Positions 31,630 to 44,769 are shown, counted from the first letter of the stretch. The stretch: 64,000 nt of DNA from Aselliscus stoliczkanus (GCA_033961575.1 CM066727.1:117168434-117232433), one strand, 5' to 3'. The notes: a model not told the origin generated them from the letters alone. Made by a program: numbers and translations.

Positions 31630-32745
31630 ATGAATGACCTATTCTTCTGGCCATTGTGCTAGGTGATGGGATATAAGGAAGGAACAGACACTTCCTAAAT
31701 GAATTTATAGTTTAGTGGCGGGAAACAGACATATAAACAGTAATTATTGTACCTCAATATGGATGTTTACGGTTCCCAGAGGGCAGTTTATTAGTACAGA
31801 AATTTTCAAATTATATAATTTATTGAATAACAAAACTAATTTTTAAGCTGTTAAATTCAACCCACAATTCTAATTATAAATTTAGTGAATATAGCAATTG
31901 GTTTTAAGGGGTTTTTACAATTTAGTTGCTTAAATTTCCTTAGATACTTTAAACACATTTTTAAATTTAGTAAGTTCTTTTTTCTAAGTTTTGCAACTGT
32001 CTGACTAATGTGTAAAAACCTTCCCACATACTTGAACAATTCTAGTAAAGATAATAATTATATAGATATTATTCTTTAAACCTGATACTATTTACAAACG
32101 AAGCAAAATTGTCACCTTTCAACTTAAAAATCAAAATCTGAGTCAGTAAAGTACACATTGAGAATTGGAATCATAAAATGAGTCTGTTAGACTCCAAAAT
32201 GCTAAATTCTTAAATATTACATTTTTAATACCAAATATGCACATTATTCCCACATTTACATAAACTTTTAGTCAAGGTTTTAAGTACTTCATTCCATATA
32301 TTCTGTCTTTCAGAGATTTACATGCATGCCCCTCATACACGCATATTGTCTTTACCAACTAAGGAAAAAATTGTACCATCCCCAACATTTTGGAATTCTT
32401 TTCTGAGTGTGTGGAGATTGCATGTGACCAGTGACCGGGGCCCTGGGTGCAAGACCGGGGCACCCACATCCAGGCTGATTCTTTTCGTTATAAACAGGGA
32501 TGGGCTGAGTGTCCATTTACAGCAGCTTTTCCTGGGGGAGGTGTGCTGGTAGCCTTGTCCTCAGGATTCAGGTTGCTCTTTACCTGAGCATCAGAGCTGA
32601 CGTCAGTCTGCAAGACTTTAAACTCACCCATTTATCATCACAGTGTCATTTGTAATTTACGTACATTTATCATTACCCCTCTGTAATTCAACAAATCTAT
32701 TTACCTTCTAATCGTACTCTTAATTCTAAATTCATTTCTTCCTGG
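31630..32745. other. AT-rich intergenic stretch with a GC-richer patch at about 32400-32620
   Basis: Most is AT-rich and unrecognised. The patch at 32400-32620 has GC-rich text (GTGACCGGGGCCCTGGGTGC) with a TATAAAC and a CRE-like TGACGTCA half (GCTGACGTCAGTCTGC). It could be regulatory; no gene is visible next to it. Confidence 0.35.

Positions 32746-32748
<3 letters not shown>

Positions 32749-32782
<34 letters not shown>
32749..32782. repeat. (TA)n microsatellite
   Basis: Seventeen or so TA units without interruption. Confidence 0.97.
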
Positions 32783-32872
32783 CTTCCTCGGCTTTACTTG
32801 GCTCTAAGGTCACCTCCAACTTTATCATAATGATAAATATGAGTTCTGTCATGGAAGCATATATGGAGATAC

Positions 32873-33598
32873 AGTAAAACCATGGTTTGCGAGCATAATT
32901 CGTTCCGAAAACATGCTTGTAATCCAAAGCACTTGTATATCAAAGTGAATTTCCCCATAAGACATAATGGAAACTCAGATGATTTGTTCCACAACCCAAA
33001 AATATTCATATAAAAATGATTACAATACTGTAATGTAATACAAAATAATAAAGAAAATACAACATATAAAGAAAAATAAATTAACCTGCACTTACCTTTG
33101 AAAACCTTCGTGGCTGATGTGAGGGAGATGAGAGAGGAAGGTTATTGTGTAGGATGACTTTCACTATCACTAACAGTCACTGCTATCTATTGGCTCAGTA
33201 GAATCTTTTTCTTTTTGTTCAACTTGAACAAGGAACCTATCCAATGACAATTGCTCCTTTTGAGGATTTTGGCAAAATGTGACATCATTGCCGTTAAACA
33301 GATTCATCATTCGCACTGTTACAGCCTTATTTGGGTGGTGATGTTCTACAAAAATTTGCACTGTCCCACATTTTACGCATCTCCCTAATCTCATTTGAAA
33401 TAAGGGATTCCTCCGCCTTTTTCTCCTCTGCAGACGAGATCTCCTCCATAACCTCTGAGCATGGAAGACTATCACTATATATGCAAAGAGCTCTGTATGT
33501 GAAGAAGGGTCTATCTCTGAAAAGGTTTGGGACAACATAGAAAATGGGTTTGTAAAGCTGTCTGGAGGATAACAAGGTGAAATACGTGACTGCATATG

Positions 33599-33600
<2 letters not shown>
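32873..33600 (-). mobile_element. Tigger-like DNA transposon remnant
   Basis: The left end reads CAGTAAAACCATGGTTTGCG after a TA, followed by CGAGCATAATTCGTTCCGAA, typical of a Tigger-group terminus. The transposase remnant is on the minus strand just inside. The other end is lost at the (GT)n(GA)n tract near 33603. Confidence 0.65.
33170..33595 (-). pseudogene. Broken Tigger/pogo-family transposase C-terminus
   Basis: The 141-codon frame contains EHHHPNKAVTVRMMNLFNGN and KEQLSLDRFLVQVEQKEKDS. These resemble the C-terminal region of Tigger-type (CENP-B-related DDE) transposases as I remember it, where SLDRFL sits near the end. The start at 33595 is only where the frame happens to open. The DNA-binding domain and catalytic core are missing, and a second minus frame (33327-33575) overlaps, which suggests a frameshift. 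It is not functional. Confidence 0.6.
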
Positions 33601-33602
<2 letters not shown>

Positions 33603-33643
<41 letters not shown>

Positions 33644-33680
33644 AGAAGGAGAAGGAGGAGGAAGAGGAGGAGGAGGAGGA
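33603..33680. repeat. (GT)n-(GA)n-(GGA)n compound microsatellite
   Basis: GT units, then GA units, then AGGAGGAGG-type triplets, all purine-rich on the + strand in the second half. Confidence 0.95.
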
Positions 33681-33837
33681 AGCAGTCAGTGTGACGAGAA
33701 CAGCATGAGCAAATGCACTGGGGCATGAGAGAGTAGGTGTTTATCAGAGGGAGACAGTCACTGCCTCAGGACGGGGAGAGGAGCAAGAAGTTAACCTCTA
33801 ACTTGGAGGTGATACAGGTAAGCTCTGTACAGATTTG

Positions 33838-34045
33838 GGTTGAAATATGAATACCACCACTTCTTAGCTGTGAGATTTGGACAAATCACCTAATATCTCT
33901 TTCCCAGCATCAATTTCCTTGTCTGTAAAATGGAGATGATGATAGTAAAATGTGCAAACACAGGATTGTGGTGAGGGATTAAATGAGCTAATGCGTCTAA
34001 AATGCTGAGCTGGGCACCTACGTAGACGTTAGCTGTTATTTAGGA
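33838..34045 (+). repeat. MIR
   Basis: CACTTCTTAGCTGTGAGATT, then CTTGTCTGTAAAATGGAGAT and GGATTAAATGAGCTAATGCG are classic MIR core text. Confidence 0.85.
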
Positions 34046-35334
34046 AACACCATGACTGCCTTGAGTCATGCATTTCTTTCCACTTAATAAGTCATGGCGG
34101 CCTTTCTTGAAGGAGTAGGTGATTCCTATTTTTTAAATGATGGAAATGGGCTTAAAGAAAGTAAGTTGCCCCGTTAATAAGTAGCTGAGCTGCTTTTCTT
34201 ACCTGGGTCTATCTGGCTACAAAACTGATGGCTTGTTCCAGGAGCTGTCTAAGGATGCTCAGGAGAGACATCAGATTTACATTCCAGAAGGTTATGGAGT
34301 GAATGGGAGGTGTAGGGAGTGAAGGCATGTTTTAAGAAACCTTTCCAGTGAAGGAAAGACCTGAGAATGAGAGCCAGAGCAGGACTGAAGCCAAAGCAGG
34401 AGTGTCAAATAAACAAATTCAGACTTAGTAAGGAGAGACTTTTATCTGAAAAGATTATTGCAAAGGAGGGAAAAGGGCTATTACAATCAAAGAGAGAAAC
34501 CAGAACAAAGCCTGAGCTCAACTCTGCTGAAGCGGAGGGTGAGGGGCTCTCAAGAGCAAGGAGGGGGAGGGGAGGGGGGTGAGCTGGTGGGGACGTGCTG
34601 GAGGATGTTAGGCCATCTGGATTCCCTAAGAGCTGGGACAAAGGGGGGTCAGCGGCCATCTCTGTTTATCCAGTGGGAAAATAAACTGCTTGTATGTGTA
34701 TGACAGGAGGGAGTTCTACAGCTTGGAGCAGGGGCCCACCGCCCATGCAGTTAGGCTCCTGCCTTTCCACAGGGGAAAACAGGGTGCTATTTCCCTGACA
34801 ATTACTCTTCAAAGGGATGGCTCTCAGATCCTGGAGAAAGACGCCCCTGGGTTGTAAAATTGGCGAGAGGCTTTTAAAAGCTTTATATTCATCTCCAAAG
34901 AGCAGAGGAAGACTACATGCTCTTAGGGACGCCAGCAGCCTAGACTTGGGAAGAAGCCTCTAAAGGTTAGTCAGGCTGAGGGGACGGTAAGGCCCTCTCG
35001 GGCAGGGGGTGCAAATATTGAAGTACCTTGGTGTGTGCTGGGGCGATATGACCATAATTTGTGATGCCTGGTCCTGGTGAAAGTGGAAGGGACAGAAATC
35101 AGAGCACAGATGGGGCATTAGTCTCAAACACCAGGATAGTGTGGGTTGATAGTAATATATAATAGTTTATTAATAAAACTATATATTAATATATTAACAC
35201 TATGCATTGAAAGTGCAACTTTAATTTTTGTCTCTCAACTTTCCTTTAAAATCTCTACACTAGAATGTAAGCCTATGAAAGGAGGAGTTTTTATTTGTCG
35301 TATTCACTGCTGCATCCCCAAACACCCAAAACAG

Positions 35335-35400
35335 TGCTAGGAACCTACTCAGCCCTTGATAAGTATTTGCTGAATGAATGAACAAATGAATATGATAGGT
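35335..35400 (+). repeat. L2 3' end
   Basis: GATAAGTATTTGCTGAATGA followed by ATGAACAAATGAAT is the usual L2 3' terminus. Confidence 0.6.
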
Positions 35401-37529
35401 GAAAGCTCCATCTGACCTCAAATTGTTCTGGCCTCGTTCAGGTAATAACAGTTTCAATTCTGTAATGAAATCTCAAGTAATAATAGGCTAAATTTGGTTA
35501 TTAGAATGCCAATCTCATGTAAGAATCACAATCCTAGCTGGAAACCTAAATCTCTTCCTTGCCCCCAGCTGAAGTCAAGGGAGATGGAATGATGGGCTAC
35601 TTTCCTCAGCCTTCACTTACCTTCATCCCCAGTTTACCAACTGGGGGGTTCCTGTCTTCAGAGCTGGGCCACGTGTGAGGGAACTGGGGAAAAGCACAGT
35701 CTTATGGGGAGGGGAAGGGACTTCACTGGCGGGTAGATGTCTGGGCCTTCTGGGTAGGGGATGCTTAAAGCAGAGTCTTGTGGAGTGCTTTCATGAAAGT
35801 GATGATGGTAATTTAAGCTGTAGAAGGAGATGTTGCAGAGGATAAAGTATCATATTAATAAAACATCACCCATTAACACCTCAGCACAAATTAAAGTAGC
35901 TACACTTCACTGATAAGGACCTGCAGGGCTGAATAAGAATAAATAATTTATGGAGGCGATGTGTGTGTGTTGTGGGGGTGGGGGAACTGTTGGATGAAAG
36001 TAGTACTAAAACATTTGCATTAAGGAACTGGAAGGGTCCATTTAGAGATGATAGGGTCCAGTCTCCACATTTCATCATTGAAGAAACTGAATAAAAACAA
36101 GAGAAATGAGAGCTCTGTAGGATCTGAGTGGACAAACGCTTCTGGGGCCAAACCCTCCATATGTAGGACAGTAGGAAATAAGAGTGGAAGGGGAAATTCG
36201 TACTTCAGTGGAAAAACAACGCATTGTCTGGAGTCTAGACTCTAAATGAGAACAAACTCTTTGGGCTCTCTGATTTGATTTTATGGGAGCTATTTTACAA
36301 CCCTGTATGGAAGCTGGAGATAGCAATGCAAAATAGTTCTTGTCCGTAGACACGTCATTTCTGTCCACGGAGGTTCAACTGAACTTCCTCCCAAGTTTTG
36401 CCTCAAGTGAAACATTTATTTCACTGGGTTCACTGGATCTTTGGATTCTCTCTTGAACTGATTGTAACACCTCATCAATTTCCACATTCATGAATTAAAC
36501 ACAATCTTTAACACATATTCGTTTTTATATCTGCATTAGAGTTACCTTTGTTTCAAAATTTTCCTTTAACACAAGGGAGGGTGGACTTGGTGGGGCATCC
36601 CTGCCTGCTCCCTCCAGATGGTTATTTCCACTGGGGGATGCTGGTCAGTGTTGCCAGAACCCCAGCTTTGCAAGGGAAGCTGAAAGTCTAATTTTCACAA
36701 ATGTGTGAAACCTCTTTATTTTTAATTATTGACAACTAAATTTTTAAAAAAGCAAACAAAATTTGTGTGTGCCCAATGAAACTCATTGGCGGACTGATCT
36801 AGCCCATTGGTCAGTCATGTTGTCAGTTGGGAAAGCGGAAAACCTGGATTCAAGTGGACCAGATGCTGACCTGTTTGCTCATCCCCACCACAAACCTGCA
36901 AAGTAGACATCGCTCCATTTTACAGGATGGCCGCAACGAAGCCAGGTGTCAGAAAGTCATGGCAGCAGCAGGACCAGCCCCAGCTGCTCTGCCCCTACAA
37001 CCGGGAACAGTGGGAGATAAAAGGGGTAAGGAAAGTGGGCAGGCTTTACAGATTTGCCTGGGTCCTAGGAAAATTGTGTGAGATCATCAGGTTCCCAGGA
37101 AATCAGTGGGGAGATCCTTTAACAGAGGGAGATGGGTGGATTTTCAAAGCTTTCATAACCCACTACCTTCTCCAAATGATTCCCCTCTCCCCGCAAGTGG
37201 CAACTAAAGAAATATTCCTAGATTCTTTAAGCCTACTACTTAGCTTTTTCTCAAGGGCAGTCCCAATCTAATGATTGTAAATCAAAATGGAAGCAAAACC
37301 ATGGATGAGTTACTAGGAAAACTAGAAAGATCATAGGGTAGATTTTAAAAGACTCTGCATTTTTGAGTTGCTTTAATAAATTTTATAACCAGAGTACATA
37401 AAACATACATTTATTCATTTATTTTAAAATTACTTACCTCCTACCAAACATGTTGTCACTGTACCAGAGTCTACTTGGCGTATCAAATATATGAAACTAT
37501 CTCTGTCCTTACTCATTTCACTCATGTGT

Positions 37530-37690
37530 AAATGTGACAAGTAAGACCCTGAGTTAGGCTCACAACAACCCTGAGAGAACAGTACCTCGTTTTACAGATA
37601 AGGAGAAGCAAGGTAGATTTACTCAAAGTTGCACAGCTGATAAGTGGCAAAACATCAGATTTTAAGTCCAGAGCTTGAATCCTGGATTAC
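37530..37690 (-). repeat. MIR
   Basis: ACAACCCTGAGAGAACAGTA, TTTTACAGATAAGGAGAAGC and CACAGCTGATAAGTGGCAAA fit an inverted MIR. Confidence 0.65.
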
Positions 37691-38649
37691 ATCAGTTTTG
37701 TGGGGCTCATAATCAGGTACTTTGAAATAAAAATTAAAAAGAATCTATTAACTGCTAATCACTGATCACAACAAACCTTCCCACTACCCTGGTTCAATTG
37801 CCTTCATTGAATATTGCAAAATTTTCTATTCAAGAATTCTCATGATATTTAGACATTGTGCTAGGTGCTGGGGATTCAAAGATAAGAAACTGACACTACA
37901 CTAAAGAAGACCTCCTGACTGGTCTTTTACCTTTATTTTATTTTTTTTTTAAACTTTTTACATAATTGGTCTTTTTAACTCTCTATTCATTCCAAATCTT
38001 ATCATTGTTAGAGTTTTCCCCATAATACAGAAGTTTGAATTTTTATTCCCTTGCTTTAAAATGTTACATGGTTTCCCGATAATAAAGACAAATCTCCTAA
38101 GCAGGACGTGGACCAGTGTGAGGGGCTTAGAGAGGGGATCTCATTTGTAGTGATAATGATATTCTCTTTAGGTATGCAGACTCTGATGTGATTATGGGTT
38201 ATCAGACAGGAGGGTTTTCAAAGTTCATTGCTGGCATTTTGGCTAAAGTCAGTACTAGAAGGTACAGATTTGGGAGCTGTTGGTGACCAGGGAAAGCCAA
38301 GGGGGAGACAAGAGCCCTTGAAACAAGATAGAATGAGGAGATGTGATAAGGACGCGGGGAGACTACTCCACAGAGAAATTTTCAGAGTATCGGGGTCTCA
38401 GCATGGCCACCTCGAGTCTTTTCTGCATGAAGCCACTTAGTTCCTTTGCTCTTGATGGAAATGACAAAGCTAATATTACAACGAGGTTCCTACGATTCAA
38501 ACTCCAGAACACAAGTTGAGGTGTAAGTTATCCTGCTTCTAGGAAAATTGTTCTAGTAATGCAGGGAGTTTATCATAATATAAATCTTCACATTACATGT
38601 GCTCAGTTTAGAGGTGAGAGTCCAGCATAGTGTCACAAAAAGTGTTATG

Positions 38650-39067
38650 TCATAAATAACCACAACACATCTGGCAGCCCGTCGGCAGCTGGTGGCCTCT
38701 AAGCTCAAGGTGCTGTGTTACAATCTTAGTTGCTGGTGGACGTAGCCACCATCCCATGTGGGAGTCGAACTAGCAGCCTTGTTGTTAAGAGCGCACGCCC
38801 TATCCACTGAGCCACATGGGCGGCAGCTCAGCCCAAGGTTCCAAGTTCAATCTTAGTTGCAGGCCAGCGTAGCCCACCATTGTTCAAGCAGTCTTGTTGT
38901 TAGGAGCATGTGCTCTCACCAGCTGAGCCATCCTGTTGGCAGCTCAGCTGCAGCTCAGCTGGGTTGCAGCGTCACTGGCCCATGTGGGACTCGAACTGGC
39001 AGCCCTGTTGCTCAGAGTTCGCCCTCTTAAGCTAACTCTTAACTAACTGAGCCACTTGGACAGCCCT
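38650..39067 (-). repeat. SINE, multi-unit family C
   Basis: Several inverted tRNA-like heads follow each other (GAGCCACATGGGCGGC, CAGCTGAGCCATCCTGTTGG, ACTGAGCCACTTGGACAGCC). Related to 50077-50579. No clear target duplication, so it is an older copy or truncated. Confidence 0.75.
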
Positions 39068-39259
39068 GTTACATGTTTTCATTTGTGAATTCTTCCACTA
39101 TTCTTTCCTTTTCCAATACCAAGTCAATACTTCACTCTATCTGCTTAATGTTTAAAACATATGAATTTATTTCAGGGCCCAGTGTAGTGAAGTTATAACT
39201 TCCTTTCCCTTTGCTATTGTTTACTACTTTTGCTTAGCCAATAATGTGTGATAACATCT

Positions 39260-39505
39260 TTGTCATAGGTTAGAAGTTAAACGCATGGGTTCTGGAACCA
39301 GCCAGTCTAATTTCAAATCCCAACTCCAGTAATTGTGAACTTGGTGATCTTAGGCAAGTTACTTAACTCCTCTGTAGCTCAGTTTGCTCATCTGTAAAAT
39401 GGTTGTAATAATGTCTACTTATATAATTGTGATAGTTAAATGAATTAATGTGCTTAGAGTCATTAAAAGAGTGCTTGACATGTTATTAAATGCTATGTAC
39501 AGTAG
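39260..39505 (+). repeat. MIR
   Basis: CATGGGTTCTGGAACCAGCC, CAAGTTACTTAACTCCTCTG and TCATCTGTAAAATGGTTGTA are near-consensus MIR. Confidence 0.88.
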
Positions 39506-39646
39506 ATGCTGGCTCTTGTATACCAAATTCTGTCACTATTAAGGGTCTGTTTTGGAGCTCTACTGTTTTATTGATATATCATATTTTGTGCCAAATTGGA
39601 TTCTATTTTAATTATTGTAACTGAATGGACTTTCTTTTGAATGTAC

Positions 39647-40078
39647 CTTTTTTTTTTAAAGATTTTATTGGGGAATTAGGGGAGGGGAACAGCATTGGGG
39701 TATCAGGGAAAGGGAACAGACAAGTTACTGTCCTTTTGTTCTTCAATCTAGTTGTGGAGGACGTCGCTTCACTGGCCCATGTTGGTATCGTCATTGTGCT
39801 CTTCCCAGGTGAGGCAGATAGGTCACCGGCCACTGGATGGCGCTCACACCGGCTGCCAGCCACTCATGATAGCTTAGGGCAGCCCACTGCAGCTCCACTG
39901 CAGCCTATGCTATCTCTGGCAACTCATGGCAGGCCAGCTCCAGGTAGAGCTGTTGTTCACCATCTTAGCTGTAGAGGGCGCAGCGTCACTGGCTTGTGGG
40001 ATCCGAACCAGGGCCCTGCTGCTCAGAGCTGGCGTCCCAAGCCAACTCTTAACCAACATGCCGCACACTCAGCTGGCC
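39647..40078 (-). repeat. SINE, long family B
   Basis: T run, AAAGATTTTATTGGGGAATT, inverted head at the right. The target duplication TTTGAATGTAC is at 39636-39646 and 40079-40089. Confidence 0.93.
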
Positions 40079-40089
40079 TTTGAATGTAC

Positions 40090-42520
40090 TTTTAATATCC
40101 CATGAAGTACACCTAAAATCCACCTTGGTACCTGGTGGATCAAGACCTTGGATAAAATGAGAAGCAACAGAACCGAGTTTAGAAAGGAAAAACACAGCTC
40201 TTTTGCAACCCTAGCTGAAGGGTAGGGTGCTCTCAGGGCAATCTTGAACATATATCCAGATTTCTAGCTACTCAAATAAGAGATGGGGCTTCCAGGAGAC
40301 ATGTGTGGGCCTAGACCTCAGTCCCTCACCACGTGGGCCTGAGAAAGGCTTTCCCCAGGCCAGGGGGTGCAAAGGGAGCCCAGCAGAGCTGACTCAGGGC
40401 CAACCGGAGGGTCCTTATGTGAGACCAGTGAGGACCTGGGTACTTGATACAACTTTCCCCCACAGGAAGATTGGGGGGGAAAGGCCCTTGGCACCCTGAT
40501 TCACCGGGGCCAGCCACCATGCTGCTTCCCAAACTGACTGAATGGAGATCCCTTTGAGGGGACCAAAAATATTTGTGCTTACAATTTTTTGTGATTGTTG
40601 TTATTGCACTAGAGGCAAATAGAAGATTATGTGGAGAGTGGCTTATATATGTGTCTGGCCAAGGAAACTTCCTGGGCAAGGTTAACGTTAACTTAGAAAC
40701 TCAGAGAGGACACCAATTCCCTTGGGCAAAGCATGGGCACTGGTCAAAGTCCTTCCCTCTGCCCAGCTCCTGAGAAGTAGATCTGCTGTAAAGAGAATTC
40801 GTCTGCACCCTGCCTGCCCTCACGGACTCACGTCTTACACTGACAGCTTTGGAGGCCTGTTGTAAAGCCCCAGTAGTTGTTGGGATGTATTTTGCTTATG
40901 AAAGTCCTGACGATTTTAAGGATAAATCCATCTGCTGCTCTTATATCTAATTCATCCGAATGACAAATCTATATTTTCTGGTAGAATAGGATAGAGCTGT
41001 GATACTGACCGTTAGCTTCTGACATAGCCAAAATGTGGACATTTTAAGAAAATCTTGTGTTTCATTAAAAATACTCCTAAGGAAGAAAGAATACTGTGGC
41101 TTGTAAGATTTAACAGTGCTCCTATAAAGATTACATCAATGAATGTACTTACTTTATGACTTTTACTTTTACTTTGGATTATGGTTGGTTAATGGACATT
41201 GAAAATGACAAGCTCAATATACAGGTGCTAATTTTAATAATTTTTATTACTGAGTACACACTGGGTACTAGCAAAGAACAAAGTATGCATCGTGGGGATT
41301 TAAATTTAGAAAAAGCATTAAAACCCAGATATAAAATATAATAAAATGAGGAGACCACATGGATCTCTTTCCATCTGAGATTACTTCCCTGATTTAGGTT
41401 TGTCATTTAGGTCCACTGAGAAAACTTCTTAGTATCTTTGCACAATGTTTCATGTACTCTAAGTATTCAATAAATATTTATTGTAAGGATAAAAAGTGGA
41501 TAATTTGCTAGATATGTTGCTCTTCCTGAAGGAGGTATCTTGGGTGCTACAAATATGATAAAGTCAATGTTTGAGGGAAAAATATTTAGAACATTATTTC
41601 ATTGCAAAACAGTTTTTAGAAGTTTTAACTATCTTAGATTTAGAGCAGGCACTCATTTTCTCAATTGGTCTATCTTCAGCTATAACCAGTAGTGCCACAA
41701 CAAATATTTCATGATTAAGTATCTGCCTTGAGAGAGCTTACCCCAATGACAAAATAAGTGATTACTACATTTAAAAAAACAAAACAACAGTTGTTGACTA
41801 ATTTTAAATTTCAGTATTGGCATTGTGAAGGGCAAGGAAAGAGAAAGCAATCAACAGCAGAAGACACTGGGGTGGTACCTAATAAAGAAGCATTGGCATG
41901 ATGGGGATGTGACAAATTATTATCACTTTTTTTCTTTTTAAATAGGTCCCCAATGTGTGAGAAGCCAGCCACAAAGCTCGAGCATAAATGAGATATGACT
42001 ATTCTCCAAGCTATCAAGGCTTAAAAGAAACCAATTTCTTATATTATTTCTTATCTTCATAGACTATACATAAACTCCTAGAGAGCAAATTATGTTTTCT
42101 TATATTAGGCATGGATGCTCCATATGAATAAAACTGATTGTCATCTTCTGATTACGAAGCTATTGATGCATATGTGGTAGATAGCCCCACTTTATGATCA
42201 TGTAAAATTGAAGTCATGGGAATGAGTCGCTTTCTGAAGGTCATCGATAGGATAAAGTACTAGACCAGATTATATTCTTCCTAATTCAACCCTCATGTTC
42301 TTTTCTTTCCCTCTCTCTTTGTCCTCAAAAATTGAGAGTTGAAAAGCAAATGAGGTAATTACCTTCTCTTGTTTTCATTTTAATAACCATTTTGTTTTAT
42401 GCAGTAGTAAAATTGATAGCAGAATGTTATTGACATGGCCACAGTTGTCCAAATCTGAGAATCTGTGAATTGGGATTTTTTTTTTTCATGAGCTGACAAT
42501 GGGAAGCTCTGTTGTAGCTG
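40090..42520. other. Intergenic, no recognised feature
   Basis: AT-rich, unique-looking DNA. Small frames at 40326-40679 and 41811-42017 have no support. Confidence 0.4.
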
Positions 42521-42536
42521 TCAAAAATAGACACAC

Positions 42537-42960
42537 GTGGGCCGGCCGAGTGGAGCATTCGTTAAGAGCTGGTTTTGGGATGCCAGCGGCCCCGGTTCGG
42601 ATCCCACATATGAGAGCCAGTGACACTGCCCTCTATAGCTAACAATAGCTCCACCTGGAGCTGGGCTGTGCGAGCCCCAGTGTAGGCTGCAGCCCCTGCT
42701 GCAGTGGACTGCCATGGGCTGCAGTGAGTGGCCGGCAGCCGGCATTAGCGGCCAATAGCCGTGGTGAGCGACCATCCAGAAGCCGGCAACCGATCTGCCT
42801 CACCTGGGAAGAGCGCAATGATGATACCAACATGGGCCAATGAAGCAACGTCCTCCGCAACTAGACTGAAGAACAAAAAGACAGCAACTTGTCTGTTCCC
42901 CTTCCCCAAGTCCCTACGCTGTTCCCCTCCCCCAATTCCCCAATAAAATCTTTAAAAAAA
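42537..42960 (+). repeat. SINE, long family B, sense
   Basis: It starts GTGGGCCGGCCGAGTGGAGC, has B box GGTTCGGATCC, runs through GGAAGAGCGCAATGATGATA and ends CCCCAATAAAATCTTT plus an A tail. The 14-bp target duplication AAAAATAGACACAC is at 42523-42536 and 42961-42974. Confidence 0.95.
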
Positions 42961-43203
42961 AAAAATAGACACACTTAACTGCATTTGACTTTTTTAAAGG
43001 AAAAATAACGTCCATAACTAAGCCGTTTGAAGGCAGGGACTTGTCTTTTTTTCTATCATATGCCTGGCACCTCTATCTGGTGCATTAGAGCTCAATAAAT
43101 CTTTGTTGAATGAAACAAACAAACAAACCAAAAGAAAAGGAAGGAAGAACACATTTTCTTTAAGAAAACATTTTCGAGACTCATCAGTTCACTGTATGGT
43201 TTC

Positions 43204-43234
43204 ATTTATTTATTTATTTATTTATTTATTTATT
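43204..43234 (+). repeat. (TTTA)n microsatellite
   Basis: Seven or eight TTTA units. Confidence 0.95.
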
Positions 43235-43249
43235 CTTTTATTTGACAGT

Positions 43250-44060
43250 TATTGAGACCCTACTATAGTCCCACTCTATGTTAGGCTGTGTAAATTGGAG
43301 ACAAAATAGATCTTTTCTGTCTCGAGGGAACTAAAGTCTTGTTGGGAAGACACACATGTAAACACACCAGTTAAAATATAGCCAGGTAACGCTATTTCAG
43401 AGATACAAGCAAAGCACCATGGGGACACGGGGAGCACATCAGTGGTTGAATGGAGGGTGTTTCAGGTGGACTTCACAGGATGAGTAAGAGTTTGCCACAC
43501 GTGAAGTGAGAGAAAAGGGGAAGGGCATGCCAGGCAGGGGGAGCAGACAAACACACAGTGCTACGAAGACATAGGGCTGGACCAGCAGCAGAGGTTCATC
43601 ATGCAGGCCTTGTACAGCATGTTCGGACATTTGGACCTCATCCGACTAGAAACAGGAGCCACTGAAGGGCTTGAAGCAAAATGGCAATATCACATTTGTG
43701 TTTTGGAAAGATCCCTTTGACTGCACCATGTAGAGGGGATCAGAAGGGGACAGAACTGGAAGCAGGAAGACCAGCTGGCTCTGGGAAAGTCATCTAAACA
43801 ACACATGATGATAGCTGGAAAGCCTGGAGAAACAGAGGTTGACCACTTTGAAAGGTATTTAGGAAGTTCAATTGGCACATCTTGGTGATGAACAGGATGT
43901 GGAAAATGAAGGTGAAGAATCAAGGATGCCTCCAAGGTTTCTGGCTTGGGAACCTGACTGGTTGGTGGTACCATTGTCCAAGGTATGGGACATTGGAAAA
44001 GGAGCAGATTTACAAAGGGAAGAAGATGAGTTAATTTTTGTATGTCTCTAATTGGAGGTT
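43250..44060 (+). repeat. L2
   Basis: GGGAGCAGACAAACACACAG, ATGAAGGTGAAGAATCAAGG, TGCCTCCAAGGTTTCTGGCT and similar text correspond to the L2 3' half. It accounts for the 166-codon minus frame at 43690-44190. Confidence 0.6.
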
Positions 44061-44084
44061 CCTGTGGAACACCCAAGTGAAAAA

Positions 44085-44765
44085 TATCCAAGAAACAGAA
44101 TAATATTTGACTAATATACTTATGAAAAAAGGTCAATACAATTATTAACAAAAGAAATGCAAATGTAAATGACAATAAAATATTTCCCATCTATCATACT
44201 AGTGAATAATAATTAATAATAATACAGAGCTTGCAAAGATTGGTGGTATGGGTAATTATCTATACTGCTGGGAGAGAGAACTGGTGGGCTATAAAATGAA
44301 ATGAAGAGCTCTTTGGGAATATGTATAAGTATAACATTTCAAGGAATTTACCTTAGGGAAATAATCTGAATTCAGGCAAACAATTAAAATTTTCTTCAAA
44401 GGCATTTATAGTTGCATTGTTCATAGTAATAAATTGAAAATACCTGCCAACAATCAAGCCTTGGATGAATAATTGTTGTAAAATTTCATCCTTCCATTCA
44501 AAATAATGTTTTTGAAGAGTACTCAAAACATGGAAAGATACTTAAATATATCACTAATTTTTAAAAAGCAAGTTAAAATTTCACACGACCCCATTTTTAA
44601 TGTTAAAAAAAATGTTTTAAAAGGTGACTGGAAGGACAGAATCAAAATGTCATCTCAGGTTCTCCTTGGATACTTTAAATGTTTAATTTTGCTTCTCTAT
44701 TTTATAAACTTTTTATCATAAGCATGTTTTGCTTTTAATAATAAAACAAGTAATAACACATAAAT
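44085..44765 (+). repeat. Old L1 3' end
   Basis: AAAGAAATGCAAATGTAAAT, CTGCTGGGAGAGAGAACTGG and TTATAGTTGCATTGTTCATA are old L1 3'-UTR features, ending near AATAATAAAACAAG. Confidence 0.65.
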
Positions 44766-44769
44766 TAAA

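Larger units (their letters stand above)
34050..38640. other. Mostly unrecognised intergenic DNA
   Basis: Within this stretch I see only an L2 3' tail (35335-35400, with TTTGCTGAATGAATGAACAA), an inverted MIR (37530-37690) and short purine runs. No exon, RNA gene or recent element is evident. Open frames at 34367-34703 and 36827-37271 have no recognisable domain. Confidence 0.45.

Noticed and set aside
31311..32350. Shared ACACGCATATTGTCT at about 31315 and 32338
   Set aside because: A 15-base match without extended similarity on either side; likely chance or a tiny relic.
34367..34703. Overlapping open frames in purine-rich sequence
   Set aside because: Low-complexity composition keeps both strands open; no motif, splice signals or known family.
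43690..44190. 166-codon minus-strand frame
   Set aside because: It lies within L2-like and L1-like sequence; no domain, and the opposite strand matches L2 text.
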